From Bacteroidetes bacterium OLB10 (GTDB lineage: Bacteria > Bacteroidota > Bacteroidia > AKYH767-A > OLB10): DNA of 64,000 nt. The stretch is taken from the NCBI GenBank assembly GCA_001567275.1, contig LNBX01000025.1, positions 1 to 64,000 on the forward strand, in the 5' to 3' direction. The notes beneath the pieces were generated by a model, which was given only the letters and a program-made list of their open reading frames with translations, was not told where the DNA came from and ran no database searches. A program made the position numbers and the translations under genes. Shown here piece by piece: positions 43,174 to 52,609 of the stretch (within the stretch, counting starts at the first letter, position 1; each line of letters opens with the position of its first letter).

Positions 43174-45444
43174 TTATAATTTCAGATTAACCTGAAACAA
43201 CCACATGCGCGGTGCTTCAACTTGCGAAGGAATGCCCATGTACTCATGATTAAACAGATTTCTTGATATCACTGATGCTGTAAGATAATCAGTAATCTTA
43301 TAACTGATATTGGCATCATAAACCCAATCACCTTTATCATGTTCAGAGCGATACTGCTTAATTCCGGGAATAAGTTCATTAAAAACTTTATCAATATTTT
43401 CCATAAAACTGTTGTAACGACAATTGAGAGCAAATGAAAATCTGCCATAATCAACACCTGCATAACCTTTGAACATATTACGGTAACGATACTTCAAAAA
43501 ATTATAGGATACCGTTCCTGTTGATGCCTTCAGTGAATCAAAGTCCGACATCTGCGGGTCAATGTAAGTATATCCGCCACCGATATTGATATTTAAATTT
43601 TTCAGTACAGCAATCTGTAATCCCAACTCATATTCCATTCCGTCAATGCGCGTATTTCCAATATTCACCGATTTAAAACCAAGACCAAACAATGGGTCGT
43701 TGAACAAATCACCATACTGCCCAAATGCAAATTCAAGCATGTCCTTATACTCGCTTCTGAAAACGGAAGCATCTACATATCCAGAAACTCTTTTCCCCAT
43801 ACTGAACAACTGTCTGATGCCAATTTCAGCCGTCCATCCTGTTTCTGAATGTACACTGTCATTGGGATAAATTACAATAGACCCTACCCTGGTCTTTACG
43901 TACTTTTCAGCAATAGAAGGAAAACGATAACCTTGACCTATACTTGCTCTGATGTAGGTAGCTTTATGCAGTCTGAGATTTGCTCCGGCCCTGAAAACAG
44001 GTTTAGATTCAGGTTTATTGTATCTGAAACGAAATTGCTCATATCTTCCTCCTGCAGAAATATTCAGTCTGTTAAAGAATTTTTTATCAACCTGAGCATA
44101 AATAGCTTTGTTATAAGTTTTTCTGCTTCCATACAAATCACTGATGACCCCACCGTCTGAAATAACACCACCTCCTGTGACAGTAAGATTCAATTTTTCA
44201 ACATGCTGTTGCAACTGCACTTCACTGTACAACAAATCAGCAAAAGCCTGCTGGTCGGTATTGTTAAAGTTGGCAGTACGGAAAAATCTTGAACGCCATT
44301 TTGCTGAAAATCCTTTTTTGCCAACATAGGTAATAAACGGATCAACGTTAAATCTTTTGGTATGATATATACTGAGTGTAGTTGTGGAATCATTCATGCC
44401 TCCGCTTGGAATATAAGCCCCGGTAGTGTCATCATTCCAAATAATAAACAAATCTCCAAAAGTTTCCATATAATTTAAATTCACACCTGCACTTAATCCC
44501 TCTACTTTCTTAAAACGATATCGTATATTCAGATTTGCCCTTGCTCTTTTTTCAGTTTCTCCTTCTCTGAATCCTTCATCGAGCAAATAATGGCCGCCAA
44601 TTACAATATCCCAGTTACCTATCTTGCGGGCATGAAACATGTTGGCACCGGTCATCATCTGAGTGTTTTTGCCCCACCACTTAATCTCCCTCCGTGCCGG
44701 TGAATCATAAATTCCGGTGTATTGTGTAATGTGTGTAACTGGTTCAGATTTTGCATATCCTGTTCTGAAATTTATTACGCCATTCATAGCAGATGAACCG
44801 TATAAAGCAGATGATGCTCCTTTGATAATCTCAATCTGCTCCATATTTTCTATCGGAAGAAAACTCCATTTTACATCATTGGCATCAGCCGAAAGCATTG
44901 GCATATCATCAACCAATACGAGCACTCTGCTTCCTGCTCCATAACTAAAGCCACTTCCACCTCTAATATTTGCCTGTCCATCGTTTACATTTATTCCTGT
45001 AACATTGGTGATGGCACTTTCAATACTGTTATCAGAAAATTGTTCTATTGCTCCCGGTTTGATGGTATTCATGGATACTGTTACCTCTTCCAGTTTCTGT
45101 TCGAATTTTCCGGCACTCACCACAACTGAACTTAACTGTGTGCTCAAAGGTGTCATTACAATATCATATCTGAAGGTTGCTCCCGAAAGAACGACCTCCT
45201 TTATCACTTCAGCATAACCGAGTGAGCGAGCATGAATTGTTGCTTTACCTTGCGGCAGTTCCAGTTTATAATTCCCATCAGCATCAGTGCCGGTTGCATT
45301 TTTCTCATCCGTATAAACAGTTACTCCCGGAAGTGATTCTTTTCCGTCCGTTACCTTGCCCTCAACAATTGTAGTCTGAGCATGTGCTTTTGCTGTAATC
45401 AGTAAAAAAATTACTATTACAGCGGTTTTCATTTTCAAAAACAT
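43174..45444 (-). CDS. TonB-dependent outer-membrane receptor
   Basis: A 756-residue receptor with signal peptide (to about 22, ending AHAQ), an N-terminal carboxypeptidase-regulatory-like domain (about 24-105, VEGKVTDGKESLPGVTVYTD, GTDADGNYKLELP), a plug domain (about 107-230, VVVSAGKFEQKLEEVTVSM, SALYGSSAMNGVINFRTG) and a beta-barrel that ends in a strand WLFQVNLKL. It is shorter than SusC proteins, has no SusD neighbour and looks more like a siderophore, cobalamin or metal-type receptor; the substrate is not evident. Met5 is an alternative start. The gene is divergent from dprA, and the 26 bp gap leaves little room for two promoters. Confidence 0.9.
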   Translation of the reverse strand: MFLKMKTAVIVIFLLITAKAHAQTTIVEGKVTDGKESLPGVTVYTDEKNATGTDADGNYKLELPQGKATIHARSLGYAEVIKEVVLSGATFRYDIVMTPLSTQLSSVVVSAGKFEQKLEEVTVSMNTIKPGAIEQFSDNSIESAITNVTGINVNDGQANIRGGSGFSYGAGSRVLVLVDDMPMLSADANDVKWSFLPIENMEQIEIIKGASSALYGSSAMNGVINFRTGYAKSEPVTHITQYTGIYDSPARREIKWWGKNTQMMTGANMFHARKIGNWDIVIGGHYLLDEGFREGETEKRARANLNIRYRFKKVEGLSAGVNLNYMETFGDLFIIWNDDTTGAYIPSGGMNDSTTTLSIYHTKRFNVDPFITYVGKKGFSAKWRSRFFRTANFNNTDQQAFADLLYSEVQLQQHVEKLNLTVTGGGVISDGGVISDLYGSRKTYNKAIYAQVDKKFFNRLNISAGGRYEQFRFRYNKPESKPVFRAGANLRLHKATYIRASIGQGYRFPSIAEKYVKTRVGSIVIYPNDSVHSETGWTAEIGIRQLFSMGKRVSGYVDASVFRSEYKDMLEFAFGQYGDLFNDPLFGLGFKSVNIGNTRIDGMEYELGLQIAVLKNLNINIGGGYTYIDPQMSDFDSLKASTGTVSYNFLKYRYRNMFKGYAGVDYGRFSFALNCRYNSFMENIDKVFNELIPGIKQYRSEHDKGDWVYDANISYKITDYLTASVISRNLFNHEYMGIPSQVEAPRMWLFQVNLKL

Positions 45445-45470
45445 GATTTACTTTGCAGTAATAAGATTGT

Positions 45471-46643
45471 ATGGGCACAAACCTAACAGATTCTGACAAT
45501 ATCACACAAACAGCTGCCGAAAATAAGTTCGAAGACGAATTGGTTTTCCGGTTGGCACTAACTCAATTGCCGGGTGTCGGACATGGTTTGGCCAAAACAC
45601 TAGTGAGCTATTGCGGCAGTGCCGGAACCGTTTTTAAGGAAAGACAAGATGCACTTAAAAAAATACCCGGAATCGGAAGTATTATTGCCGATAATATAAA
45701 ACAGGGCAAAACCAAAGCTTTGGCATTGGCTGAATCGGAGTTAGGTTTTATTCAAAAACATAAAATAAAAGCACTGTTTTATACTGACAAAGAATATCCA
45801 TCACGCTTGAAATTATGTAACGATGGTCCGGCCATGCTGTTTGTAAAAGGCAACTGCAATTTTAATGCTTCAAAAGTTTTGGCTTTTGTAGGCACACGCA
45901 ATGCCACAGAATATGGCAAATCAATTACTGAACAACTAATTCAGGAGCTAAGCTTGCACGATGATTTGCTGATTGTAAGTGGCCTGGCTTACGGCATTGA
46001 TATTGCTGCTCACAAAGCATGTCTTAAGAATGATATTCCAACAGTTGGTGTTGTTGCTCACGGATTGGATTCTCTCTATCCTGCTATTCATAAATCAACA
46101 GCAGATAAAATGATGGAAAAAGGGGGAATTATTTCAGATTTTATAAGTGGAACCAAACCTGATAAAGAAAATTTTCCAAGTCGCAACCGTATTGTTGCAG
46201 GCATGAGTGATGCAGTTATTGTAGTTGAATCGGCTATAAAAGGAGGTGCGTTAATAACTGCTGATATTGCTAACTCTTATAACCGAGATGTATTTGCCAT
46301 ACCCGGCAATGTGCATAACGAATATTCAAAAGGATGCAATGCTTATATCAGAGATAACAAAGCCAATCTCATTCAAAGCGTGACTGATATAGAATTTTTC
46401 TTAGGATGGGATCTGAAAAAAAATAAAAACGAGAAAAAACAAGTTCAGGCGACCTTGTTTCTGGAGTTACCTCCTGACGAAAGAAAATTAGTTGACTATC
46501 TTAAACAAAATATCCGGTCAGATATTGATTCTATTTGTATGTATTCAGGATTGGCCATTGGTAAAATTCCTAATCTTCTATTAACTCTGGAATTAAAAGG
46601 GCTTATCAAAGTTCATCCGGGAAAAGTGTATGAATTAATCTGA
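45471..46643 (+). CDS. dprA: DNA processing protein DprA (Smf)
   Basis: A 390-residue protein that loads RecA onto incoming single-stranded DNA during natural transformation. N-terminal helix-hairpin-helix region (LTQLPGVGHGLAKTLV, LKKIPGIGSIIADNI), then the Rossmann-like DprA domain with LAFVGTRNATEYGK, IVSGLAYGIDIAAHKACL, TVGVVAHGLDSLYPAIHK, FPSRNRIVAGMSDAVIVVESAIKGGALITA and FAIPGNV, and a C-terminal winged-helix domain (about 330-390). All family blocks are intact. It is a lone gene followed by a terminator. Confidence 0.95.
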   Translation: MGTNLTDSDNITQTAAENKFEDELVFRLALTQLPGVGHGLAKTLVSYCGSAGTVFKERQDALKKIPGIGSIIADNIKQGKTKALALAESELGFIQKHKIKALFYTDKEYPSRLKLCNDGPAMLFVKGNCNFNASKVLAFVGTRNATEYGKSITEQLIQELSLHDDLLIVSGLAYGIDIAAHKACLKNDIPTVGVVAHGLDSLYPAIHKSTADKMMEKGGIISDFISGTKPDKENFPSRNRIVAGMSDAVIVVESAIKGGALITADIANSYNRDVFAIPGNVHNEYSKGCNAYIRDNKANLIQSVTDIEFFLGWDLKKNKNEKKQVQATLFLELPPDERKLVDYLKQNIRSDIDSICMYSGLAIGKIPNLLLTLELKGLIKVHPGKVYELI

Positions 46644-46688
46644 CACTTTATCAAAAACCGGTGTCCCGGAAAAATCTTTATCACAAAA

Positions 46689-46720
46689 AAAAACGTCCGT
46701 CATAATTGACGGACGTTTTT
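46689..46720. terminator. Bidirectional terminator between dprA and the small lipoprotein gene
   Basis: Perfect 11 bp stem AACGTCCGTCA / TGACGGACGTT (46692-46702 with 46707-46717), loop TAAT, an A run on the left and a T run on the right. It serves the converging dprA and 46739-46966 genes. Confidence 0.9.
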
Positions 46721-46738
46721 TCTAATGGATTTCTGAGA

Positions 46739-46966
46739 TTATTGAGTCACAGCAGCAGCAGCAGAATCAACTACAGCGTGAGCAGTAGAATCAACTACCT
46801 GAGCAGCTTGCTCAGCAGCAGAAGCAGCTTGTTGTGCAGCAGCTTCAATTGAATCCTGTGCAGCTTTTGTAGCTTCTTCCATTTTTTGTTTTTCTTCAGC
46901 AGATGGTCCGCATGCTACCATGCTGAACATTCCTGCAGCCATTACTAAGGCAAGAACTTTTTTCAT
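46739..46966 (-). CDS. Small alanine-rich helical lipoprotein
   Basis: A 75-residue protein with a lipoprotein signal (LALVMAAGMFSMVACG, lipidated Cys19). The mature 57 residues are almost only Ala, Gln, Glu, Ser, Val and Asp and would form one long helix with regularly spaced Ala and Gln/Glu (EEATKAAQDSIEAAAQQAAS). Size and composition recall the murein lipoprotein Lpp of Proteobacteria and other abundant small envelope lipoproteins, but there is no homology visible and no C-terminal Lys. The DNA contains GCA/CAG runs. It stands alone, so has its own promoter in the 238 bp gap to sod. Confidence 0.75.
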   Translation of the reverse strand: MKKVLALVMAAGMFSMVACGPSAEEKQKMEEATKAAQDSIEAAAQQAASAAEQAAQVVDSTAHAVVDSAAAAVTQ

Positions 46967-47164
46967 TTTTTTGTAAATTAATTGATTTGAAATTTGAGTG
47001 GCAAATATAGGTTGCTTTTATTGTCATGATTAATTTTACATTAAAATTTTTTATATTGATATTCAATTACTTAAGTATATTATCTTTGAAATAAGCAGTT
47101 GAAAGTAAACTTGCAATACCCAAGTAAATATTAATTTCTGCAAACATTGATAACTTCCAAGTGT

Positions 47165-47172
47165 TACATTTG
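47165..47172 (+). promoter_or_regulatory. -7 box for superoxide dismutase
   Basis: TACATTTG matches TAnnTTTG and lies 32 bp before the ATG at 47205. A TTG at 47147-47149 is at a short spacing (15 bp), so the -33 element is uncertain. Confidence 0.4.
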
Positions 47173-47204
47173 AACAAAATTTTCTAATTATTAATTCAAT
47201 TATT

Positions 47205-47807
47205 ATGTCATTTCAACTACCATCATTACCGTATGCATTTAATGCATTAGAGCCACATATAGACGCTCGTACCATGGAAATACACCATGGCAAACACCAT
47301 CAGGCCTATGTAAACAATCTGAATGCTGCCATTGCAGGCACTGATGCCGAAAAATTAACCATTGAACAAATCTGTGCGAATATTTCAAAATACTCAACTG
47401 CTGTTCGCAACAATGGAGGAGGCCATTATAACCACTCACTGTTTTGGACCATTATGGCTCCTAATGCAGGTGGCAATCCTTCAGGCAAATTAGCGGAAGC
47501 AATTAATAGCGCCTTCGGAAGTTTTGATGATTTCAAAACTAAATTCAACCAGGCAGCTGCTACTCGTTTTGGCTCAGGATGGGCTTGGCTCATAAAGAAT
47601 GCTGCAGGAAAACTCGAAGTATGCTCAACTCCCAATCAGGACAACCCACTGATGGATATTGCCGAAGTAAAAGGTAGCCCTTTGCTCGGATTAGATGTAT
47701 GGGAACATGCTTATTATCTGCATTACCAGAACAGACGACCTGATTATTGCAATGCATTCTGGAATGTGGTTAACTGGAATGAAGTTGCCAAACGATTTGA
47801 AAAGTAA
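47205..47807 (+). CDS. Superoxide dismutase, Mn or cambialistic Fe/Mn type
   Basis: A 200-residue cytoplasmic enzyme that dismutates superoxide. Metal ligands are His27 (MEIHHGKHH), His77 (GHYNHSLFW), Asp164 and His168 ([12 protein letters not shown]). The second-shell glutamine is at Gln145 (TPNQDNPL), the position used by Mn enzymes, rather than in the helix near His77 as in Fe enzymes; Bacteroidota enzymes with this pattern can be cambialistic. Full length, with the start at the ATG at 47205 ([17 protein letters not shown]). A terminator follows within 25 bp. Confidence 0.94.
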   Translation: MSFQLPSLPYAFNALEPHIDARTMEIHHGKHHQAYVNNLNAAIAGTDAEKLTIEQICANISKYSTAVRNNGGGHYNHSLFWTIMAPNAGGNPSGKLAEAINSAFGSFDDFKTKFNQAAATRFGSGWAWLIKNAAGKLEVCSTPNQDNPLMDIAEVKGSPLLGLDVWEHAYYLHYQNRRPDYCNAFWNVVNWNEVAKRFEK

Positions 47808-47828
47808 AAATTACTTTACCGATTATAA

Positions 47829-47863
47829 AAAGCCGCTGTTCTGATGAATGGCGGCTTTTTTAT
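47829..47863 (+). terminator. Terminator after superoxide dismutase
   Basis: AGCCGC (47831-47836) pairs with GCGGCT (47851-47856) across a 14-base loop, followed by a T run. Confidence 0.75.
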
Positions 47864-48005
47864 TGTCATTTTGCAGTGAATAAAATCCTTTCGTGTAAAC
47901 AAATTACTCTTCCTAAAATCCGTTGTGTAAGATAATATTGTCTTTTATTATACGTGCATTAACTCTGCATTACAATAATAAATACTGCTGCAAGTTTATC
48001 AGGTG

Positions 48006-50495
48006 ATGAATAAAATTATTCGTACTTCAGGTTGGATTGTATCCTTGTTTTTTGCCTTGTTGCTTATTGGCTGGGGATTGAGTGTTGCGTTTGAAGATAA
48101 AATAAAATCACTGGTGATAAAAGAAATCAATGACAACCTTCAGGCACCTGCATCGGTTCAACAAATAAACTTTTCGCTGATACGGCATTTCCCTTATGCA
48201 ACTCTTTCTCTCGAAAATGTTGAAATCAAAGGTTACCCTGTTGCAATTAAAAACAAACCCATGCTGAAAGCCCATCGAATTGATTTCATGTTAAGTCTTA
48301 GCAGCATTTTTACCCATACGCTGCACTTAAAAAAAATTGAGGTCACTCAGGCTTCTTTAAATAGTATTACCAACAGGGAAGGAAACCGCAATGATGATAT
48401 TTTCAAACCTTCCAAAGGCGACAAACCTTTCACAGCTAATTTTGAAAAAGTGATTTTAAAATCTTTTACCGTTGAAATTGATGATCAGCGCACAGGATTT
48501 TATTTTAACAATGCCATTGACAAGGCAACTTTGTCCGGAAATTTTAGCGATGATAAATTCAACCTCAATACCGAAGCTGACTTTTATATTTACTCACTCA
48601 GGCATGACAACATTCAATACCTGAGCAGAAAAAAAGCCCAGCTTTCGGGAGTGACAGATATTGATACCCGTACCAAACAATACTCATTTCAAAAAACAAA
48701 AATCAAAATAGAAAACATCGTGCTTAATGCTGAAGGTCAGATTGACAACAGAATGGAGCATGAACCAAAATATCAGCTTAAAATAAACTCCGACAAAGCG
48801 AATGCAGGTGAACTTTTCTCTTTGTTGCCGGCCTCATGGCTTTCACCACAGATAATGAATTACAAATATTCAGGCACTGTATATTTTGAAACAACCGTTA
48901 ACAATAAAAATTCCGGTGACAAAACACCATTAATCGAAATTAAATTCGGAACTAAAAAAACGGACATCATTCCGGACAGAGACATCTATGCATTAAAGAA
49001 TGTTTCACTTGAAGGTTTTTACACCAACCGAATCAGCAATGCAAAACCTTATAGTGCATTAAAACTAAACCGTGTATCTGCATCGCTTGAAGGTAAACCT
49101 TTAAAAGCTGATGTATATCTCGAGAATCTGAAAAATCCGTTCATGGACATCTCCCTTGTGGCTGATATGAGTGTAGCGAGTCTGAGTCGTTATCTTCCGG
49201 ATGATTTTACAGAAAATCAACAGGGTAATCTTTCGTTCAATGGCACAATTAAAGGGCAACTGGGCAAAAAGGATTCTTATCGTTCCAATGGAACATTGCT
49301 GTTATCCGGTATTCAGTTTAAGCTGAAAAAACGTCCGTTAGTGGTGAATAAACTGCAAGGAAAAATTGTATTTAAAGATGCTGAAGTTTCTGTTGAAGAT
49401 TTAAAAATCAATGCAGGAAAAAGTGATGTAACACTGAATGCTACCATCAACAATTTCTACAACTTTATTTTCAAACCGGATGAAACTATTTCAATTATCG
49501 GAATTGTAGAGAGCAATTATCTTGACGTAGGTGAATTGCTTGCTTCAGATAATCCATCCGATACTTCAACCGTATTTGACTTACCCGAAAAATTATCGTT
49601 CAATGCAAGCGTAAATGCTGCTAAAGTTCAGTTCAGAAAATTTATTGCAACTGACTTTAATGGTAATGTTCTGATAAAAAACAAGACATTATTGGCGCAA
49701 AATGTTCATTTTAATGCAATGGAAGGCAATGTTGTAATTGACGGGCAAATGAATGCTTCTCCAAAAGACTCTCTGTTGATTTCGTGCAATGCGCGCATCA
49801 ATAAACTGAATATTCAAAAACTGTTTTATGAAACAGGCAACTTTGGTCAGATGACACTGACAGATCAAAACATCAGAGGTACAGTAACATCTACAGTAGA
49901 TTTTAACTCTGTGTGGGATAAAAAACTACAGATTAATTCCGACAGGATATTCACGTTAGCTGATATTAAAATTGAGAATGGTGAACTGATTAATTTCAAA
50001 CCAATGCTCAAACTTTCAAAATATGTAAAAGGCAGCGATTTACAAAACGTGAAATTTTCAACTTTAAAAAACACTATTCAGATACAGCATAAACGAATTA
50101 TCATTCCATCCATGGAGATTCAATCTTCTGCCATGAATATTACCCTGAACGGAGAACATACTTTTTCGAACATTGTTGACTATAGTATCCGTATGAAGCT
50201 TTCGCAACTTCTCGGTAAAAAAGTAAAACAACAAAACACCGAATTCGGAACCATTCAGGAAGATGCATCCGGAGGGCTAAATCTTTTTCTGACTATGAAA
50301 GGCCCGTTGGACAATCCAAAATTTGCTATAGACCGAAAAGGAGTAGAAAAAAATATTACCAAATCCGTCCAGGAAGGAAAGAAAGATTTTCTTAGAACCA
50401 TCAAAGAAGAGTTCAGTAATAAAACAGACGAACAACAAAAAACCCGGGAACAAAAAAAGCACAAAGAATTGCAGATAGATACCGAAGATGAATAA
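48006..50495 (+). CDS. AsmA-family envelope protein
   Basis: An 829-residue protein with an N-terminal membrane anchor (about residues 10-30, WIVSLFFALLLIGWGLSVAF) and a long periplasmic region. The AsmA-type opening ALLLIGWGLSVAFEDKIKS and VQQINFSLIRHFPYATLSLENVEIKG is clear; the middle is repeated beta-strand and helical segments, and the C-terminal AsmA-like region ends FGTIQEDASGGLNLFLTMKGPLDNPKFAIDRKG. A Lys/Glu-rich disordered tail follows. AsmA/TamB-type proteins form grooves that move phospholipids between membranes. I choose the ATG at 48006 over a GTG at 48003. No obvious partner is adjacent; the next gene is 131 bp downstream. Confidence 0.85.
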   Translation: MNKIIRTSGWIVSLFFALLLIGWGLSVAFEDKIKSLVIKEINDNLQAPASVQQINFSLIRHFPYATLSLENVEIKGYPVAIKNKPMLKAHRIDFMLSLSSIFTHTLHLKKIEVTQASLNSITNREGNRNDDIFKPSKGDKPFTANFEKVILKSFTVEIDDQRTGFYFNNAIDKATLSGNFSDDKFNLNTEADFYIYSLRHDNIQYLSRKKAQLSGVTDIDTRTKQYSFQKTKIKIENIVLNAEGQIDNRMEHEPKYQLKINSDKANAGELFSLLPASWLSPQIMNYKYSGTVYFETTVNNKNSGDKTPLIEIKFGTKKTDIIPDRDIYALKNVSLEGFYTNRISNAKPYSALKLNRVSASLEGKPLKADVYLENLKNPFMDISLVADMSVASLSRYLPDDFTENQQGNLSFNGTIKGQLGKKDSYRSNGTLLLSGIQFKLKKRPLVVNKLQGKIVFKDAEVSVEDLKINAGKSDVTLNATINNFYNFIFKPDETISIIGIVESNYLDVGELLASDNPSDTSTVFDLPEKLSFNASVNAAKVQFRKFIATDFNGNVLIKNKTLLAQNVHFNAMEGNVVIDGQMNASPKDSLLISCNARINKLNIQKLFYETGNFGQMTLTDQNIRGTVTSTVDFNSVWDKKLQINSDRIFTLADIKIENGELINFKPMLKLSKYVKGSDLQNVKFSTLKNTIQIQHKRIIIPSMEIQSSAMNITLNGEHTFSNIVDYSIRMKLSQLLGKKVKQQNTEFGTIQEDASGGLNLFLTMKGPLDNPKFAIDRKGVEKNITKSVQEGKKDFLRTIKEEFSNKTDEQQKTREQKKHKELQIDTEDE

Positions 50496-50553
50496 ACGGC
50501 TGGACTACTCACCCATATTTGTTCATAATTCACCAAAATCTTTTTACTGTTTC

Positions 50554-50584
50554 TTGACAATGAGTACTGCATTGTTTATCATTG
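50554..50584 (+). promoter_or_regulatory. Promoter for the pentaheme cytochrome gene
   Basis: TTG at 50554-50556, a 20 bp spacer, then TATCATTG at 50577-50584 (one base off TAnnTTTG), 42 bp before the ATG at 50627. Confidence 0.4.
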
Positions 50585-50626
50585 CAAGTAAATAATCGGG
50601 TTGATTCAAACTTTTACTCACACAGC

Positions 50627-52567
50627 ATGAAAAACAAATTTGCCGTTCTGGCTTCGGTAATTGCTGTAATTTGTATTGCAAGTACAATTCCATTTAAGCC
50701 GGAAATCGCCAAAGCTTATCATACAAAAGAGCAGATTGCTTTTTTTACCAATCACAAAATGATGACTCCAATTGCTCCGGGCGAATACTTTTTGATTCCT
50801 CAGGAATGTCAGGGCTGCCATGGCTACGATACGTTGGGTTTGGCAAATGTTGATGCCAACGGGCATGATGTAAATCTGTTTGATGACTGGGAGACTTCGA
50901 TGATGGGACTATCTGCCAAAGATCCTTTGTGGCGTGCTAAGCTGAGTCACGAAATGTTAAACAACCCCGCTCATGCCATTGAAACACAAAATCTGTGTAT
51001 CACTTGTCATGCTCCTGCAGGTCATTACACCGCCATGTTCAAAGGTCAGCAGTATTATACCCTTGCCGACCTTGCAAATGATTCATTAGGACTTTCAGGT
51101 GTAAGCTGCACCGCCTGCCATGCCATTGGCGACAGTAGTACACTGGGCACATTATTTACAGGTAACATTCCTTACGATACCAACAAAGTAATGTATGGCC
51201 CGTTTGAATTTCCTGTTGCAGGTCCTATGCAGTTGTATGTTGGTTATACCCCAACATTCAGTACCCATGTCAGCGAAGGAAGATTCTGTTCACCCTGTCA
51301 TACACTTATATCAAATTCATTTGATTTGAATAACGTTCCCACAGGAACAACCTTTATTGAACAGGCAACCTATCATGAATGGCTGAACTCTTCTTATCCT
51401 TCACAGGATATAAAATGTCAGACTTGCCACATGCCTCAAATTGAAGACCCTGTGGTTTTGGCAAATGGAAATATAGGTTTACCGGGTCGTACGCCTTTCA
51501 ACCTTCATCAGTTTGCAGGTGCCAATTCTTTTATGGTAAAACTCATTAAGCAAAATAAAACCGCATTGGGTGTGTCTGCACCAGATTATAATTTTGATTC
51601 AACTCTGGTGGCAATAGACAAAATGCTGACTACTCAGTCACTGAAAGCTACTGCAAGTATTAATTCTATTGGAAACGATACAGCCTATATAGATGTATTG
51701 CTTGAAAACAAAGCTGGCCATAAGTTTCCAAGTGGTTATCCATCAAGAAGGGCTGTGGTTCAAATGATAGTTACTAAAGCCAATGGCGACACACTGTTTG
51801 CCTCCGGTTTGTTCGACTCTGATTTTGAAGTGTTGAATCCGGTCTCTCCTTATGAGCCACATCATGATATAATAACTTCTCCGAATCAAAAACAGATTTA
51901 TGAGATGGTCATGGGAAATATTTTAGGAAACCCCACTACCGTTCTCGAACAAGCTTACGCACCACTTAAAGACAACCGTATTCCTCCTATTGGATTTACT
52001 ACCCAGCATTATGCTTATGATACCTGTCAGATTATAGGTTCTGCTTCCGGTGACCCTGATTTCAATTTCAATGGAGCTATTGAAGGGACGGGAAAAGATG
52101 CCGTTCACTATCATGTTTCATTAGGAGGTTATACAGGAGCCATTAATGTGTTTACTGCTGTATATTACCAGACTCTTCCACCGGCATTTTTAAATGATAT
52201 GAGTACCTTCTCATCTCCTGAAATCAATTCATTCATGACAATGTATGCCAATGCAGATAAGAGCCCTGTGAAAGTAGCTGCAGATACATTGTTGAACATA
52301 CCGACAGGAATTCATAATGTTATCAGCGAATCATTAAAAATTACACCTAATCCTACAAGTGACGGAAGAATCATTATTTCTGATTTGAAATCTCCACTCG
52401 TAACTGTTGAACTATGGGATCAGAGAGGAAAGCGTATTCAGAATTTCAGTGAAAATGCTTTGGACAGAAATACGGTAGAAATTCAGTTACCCAAAGTGAA
52501 AGGAATTTATTATATTCGTGTTACCATAAATGGTCAGTCCCAGACAAAGAAAATACTATACATCTGA
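50627..52567 (+). CDS. Pentaheme c-type cytochrome with a T9SS sorting domain
   Basis: The start is the ATG at 50627 (646 residues), because it gives a proper signal peptide (MKNKFAVLASVIAVICIAST). Five CXXCH haem-binding motifs are visible: Cys61-His65 (CQGCH), Cys124-His128 (CITCH), Cys161-His165 (CTACH), Cys221-His225 (CSPCH) and Cys264-His268 (CQTCH). The arrangement resembles the cytochrome c554/nitrite reductase-like multihaem group. After residue 300 follows a beta-rich domain with KAGHKFPSGYPSRRAVV, also found in such proteins. The C-terminus (about 570-646) is a T9SS sorting domain (KITPNPTSDGRIII ... TKKILYI). The protein should be matured with haem in the periplasm and then moved to the cell surface. 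An electron-transfer role at the surface is inferred, and the redox partner is unknown. Confidence 0.88.
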   Translation: MKNKFAVLASVIAVICIASTIPFKPEIAKAYHTKEQIAFFTNHKMMTPIAPGEYFLIPQECQGCHGYDTLGLANVDANGHDVNLFDDWETSMMGLSAKDPLWRAKLSHEMLNNPAHAIETQNLCITCHAPAGHYTAMFKGQQYYTLADLANDSLGLSGVSCTACHAIGDSSTLGTLFTGNIPYDTNKVMYGPFEFPVAGPMQLYVGYTPTFSTHVSEGRFCSPCHTLISNSFDLNNVPTGTTFIEQATYHEWLNSSYPSQDIKCQTCHMPQIEDPVVLANGNIGLPGRTPFNLHQFAGANSFMVKLIKQNKTALGVSAPDYNFDSTLVAIDKMLTTQSLKATASINSIGNDTAYIDVLLENKAGHKFPSGYPSRRAVVQMIVTKANGDTLFASGLFDSDFEVLNPVSPYEPHHDIITSPNQKQIYEMVMGNILGNPTTVLEQAYAPLKDNRIPPIGFTTQHYAYDTCQIIGSASGDPDFNFNGAIEGTGKDAVHYHVSLGGYTGAINVFTAVYYQTLPPAFLNDMSTFSSPEINSFMTMYANADKSPVKVAADTLLNIPTGIHNVISESLKITPNPTSDGRIIISDLKSPLVTVELWDQRGKRIQNFSENALDRNTVEIQLPKVKGIYYIRVTINGQSQTKKILYI

Positions 52568-52609
52568 CATAAATTATAATTATTTACTAAACTCTTAACA
52601 AATCATAAA

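Noticed and set aside
43174..45444. SusC of a polysaccharide utilisation locus
   Set aside because: There is no SusD-like lipoprotein or glycoside hydrolase beside it and the protein is shorter than typical SusC.
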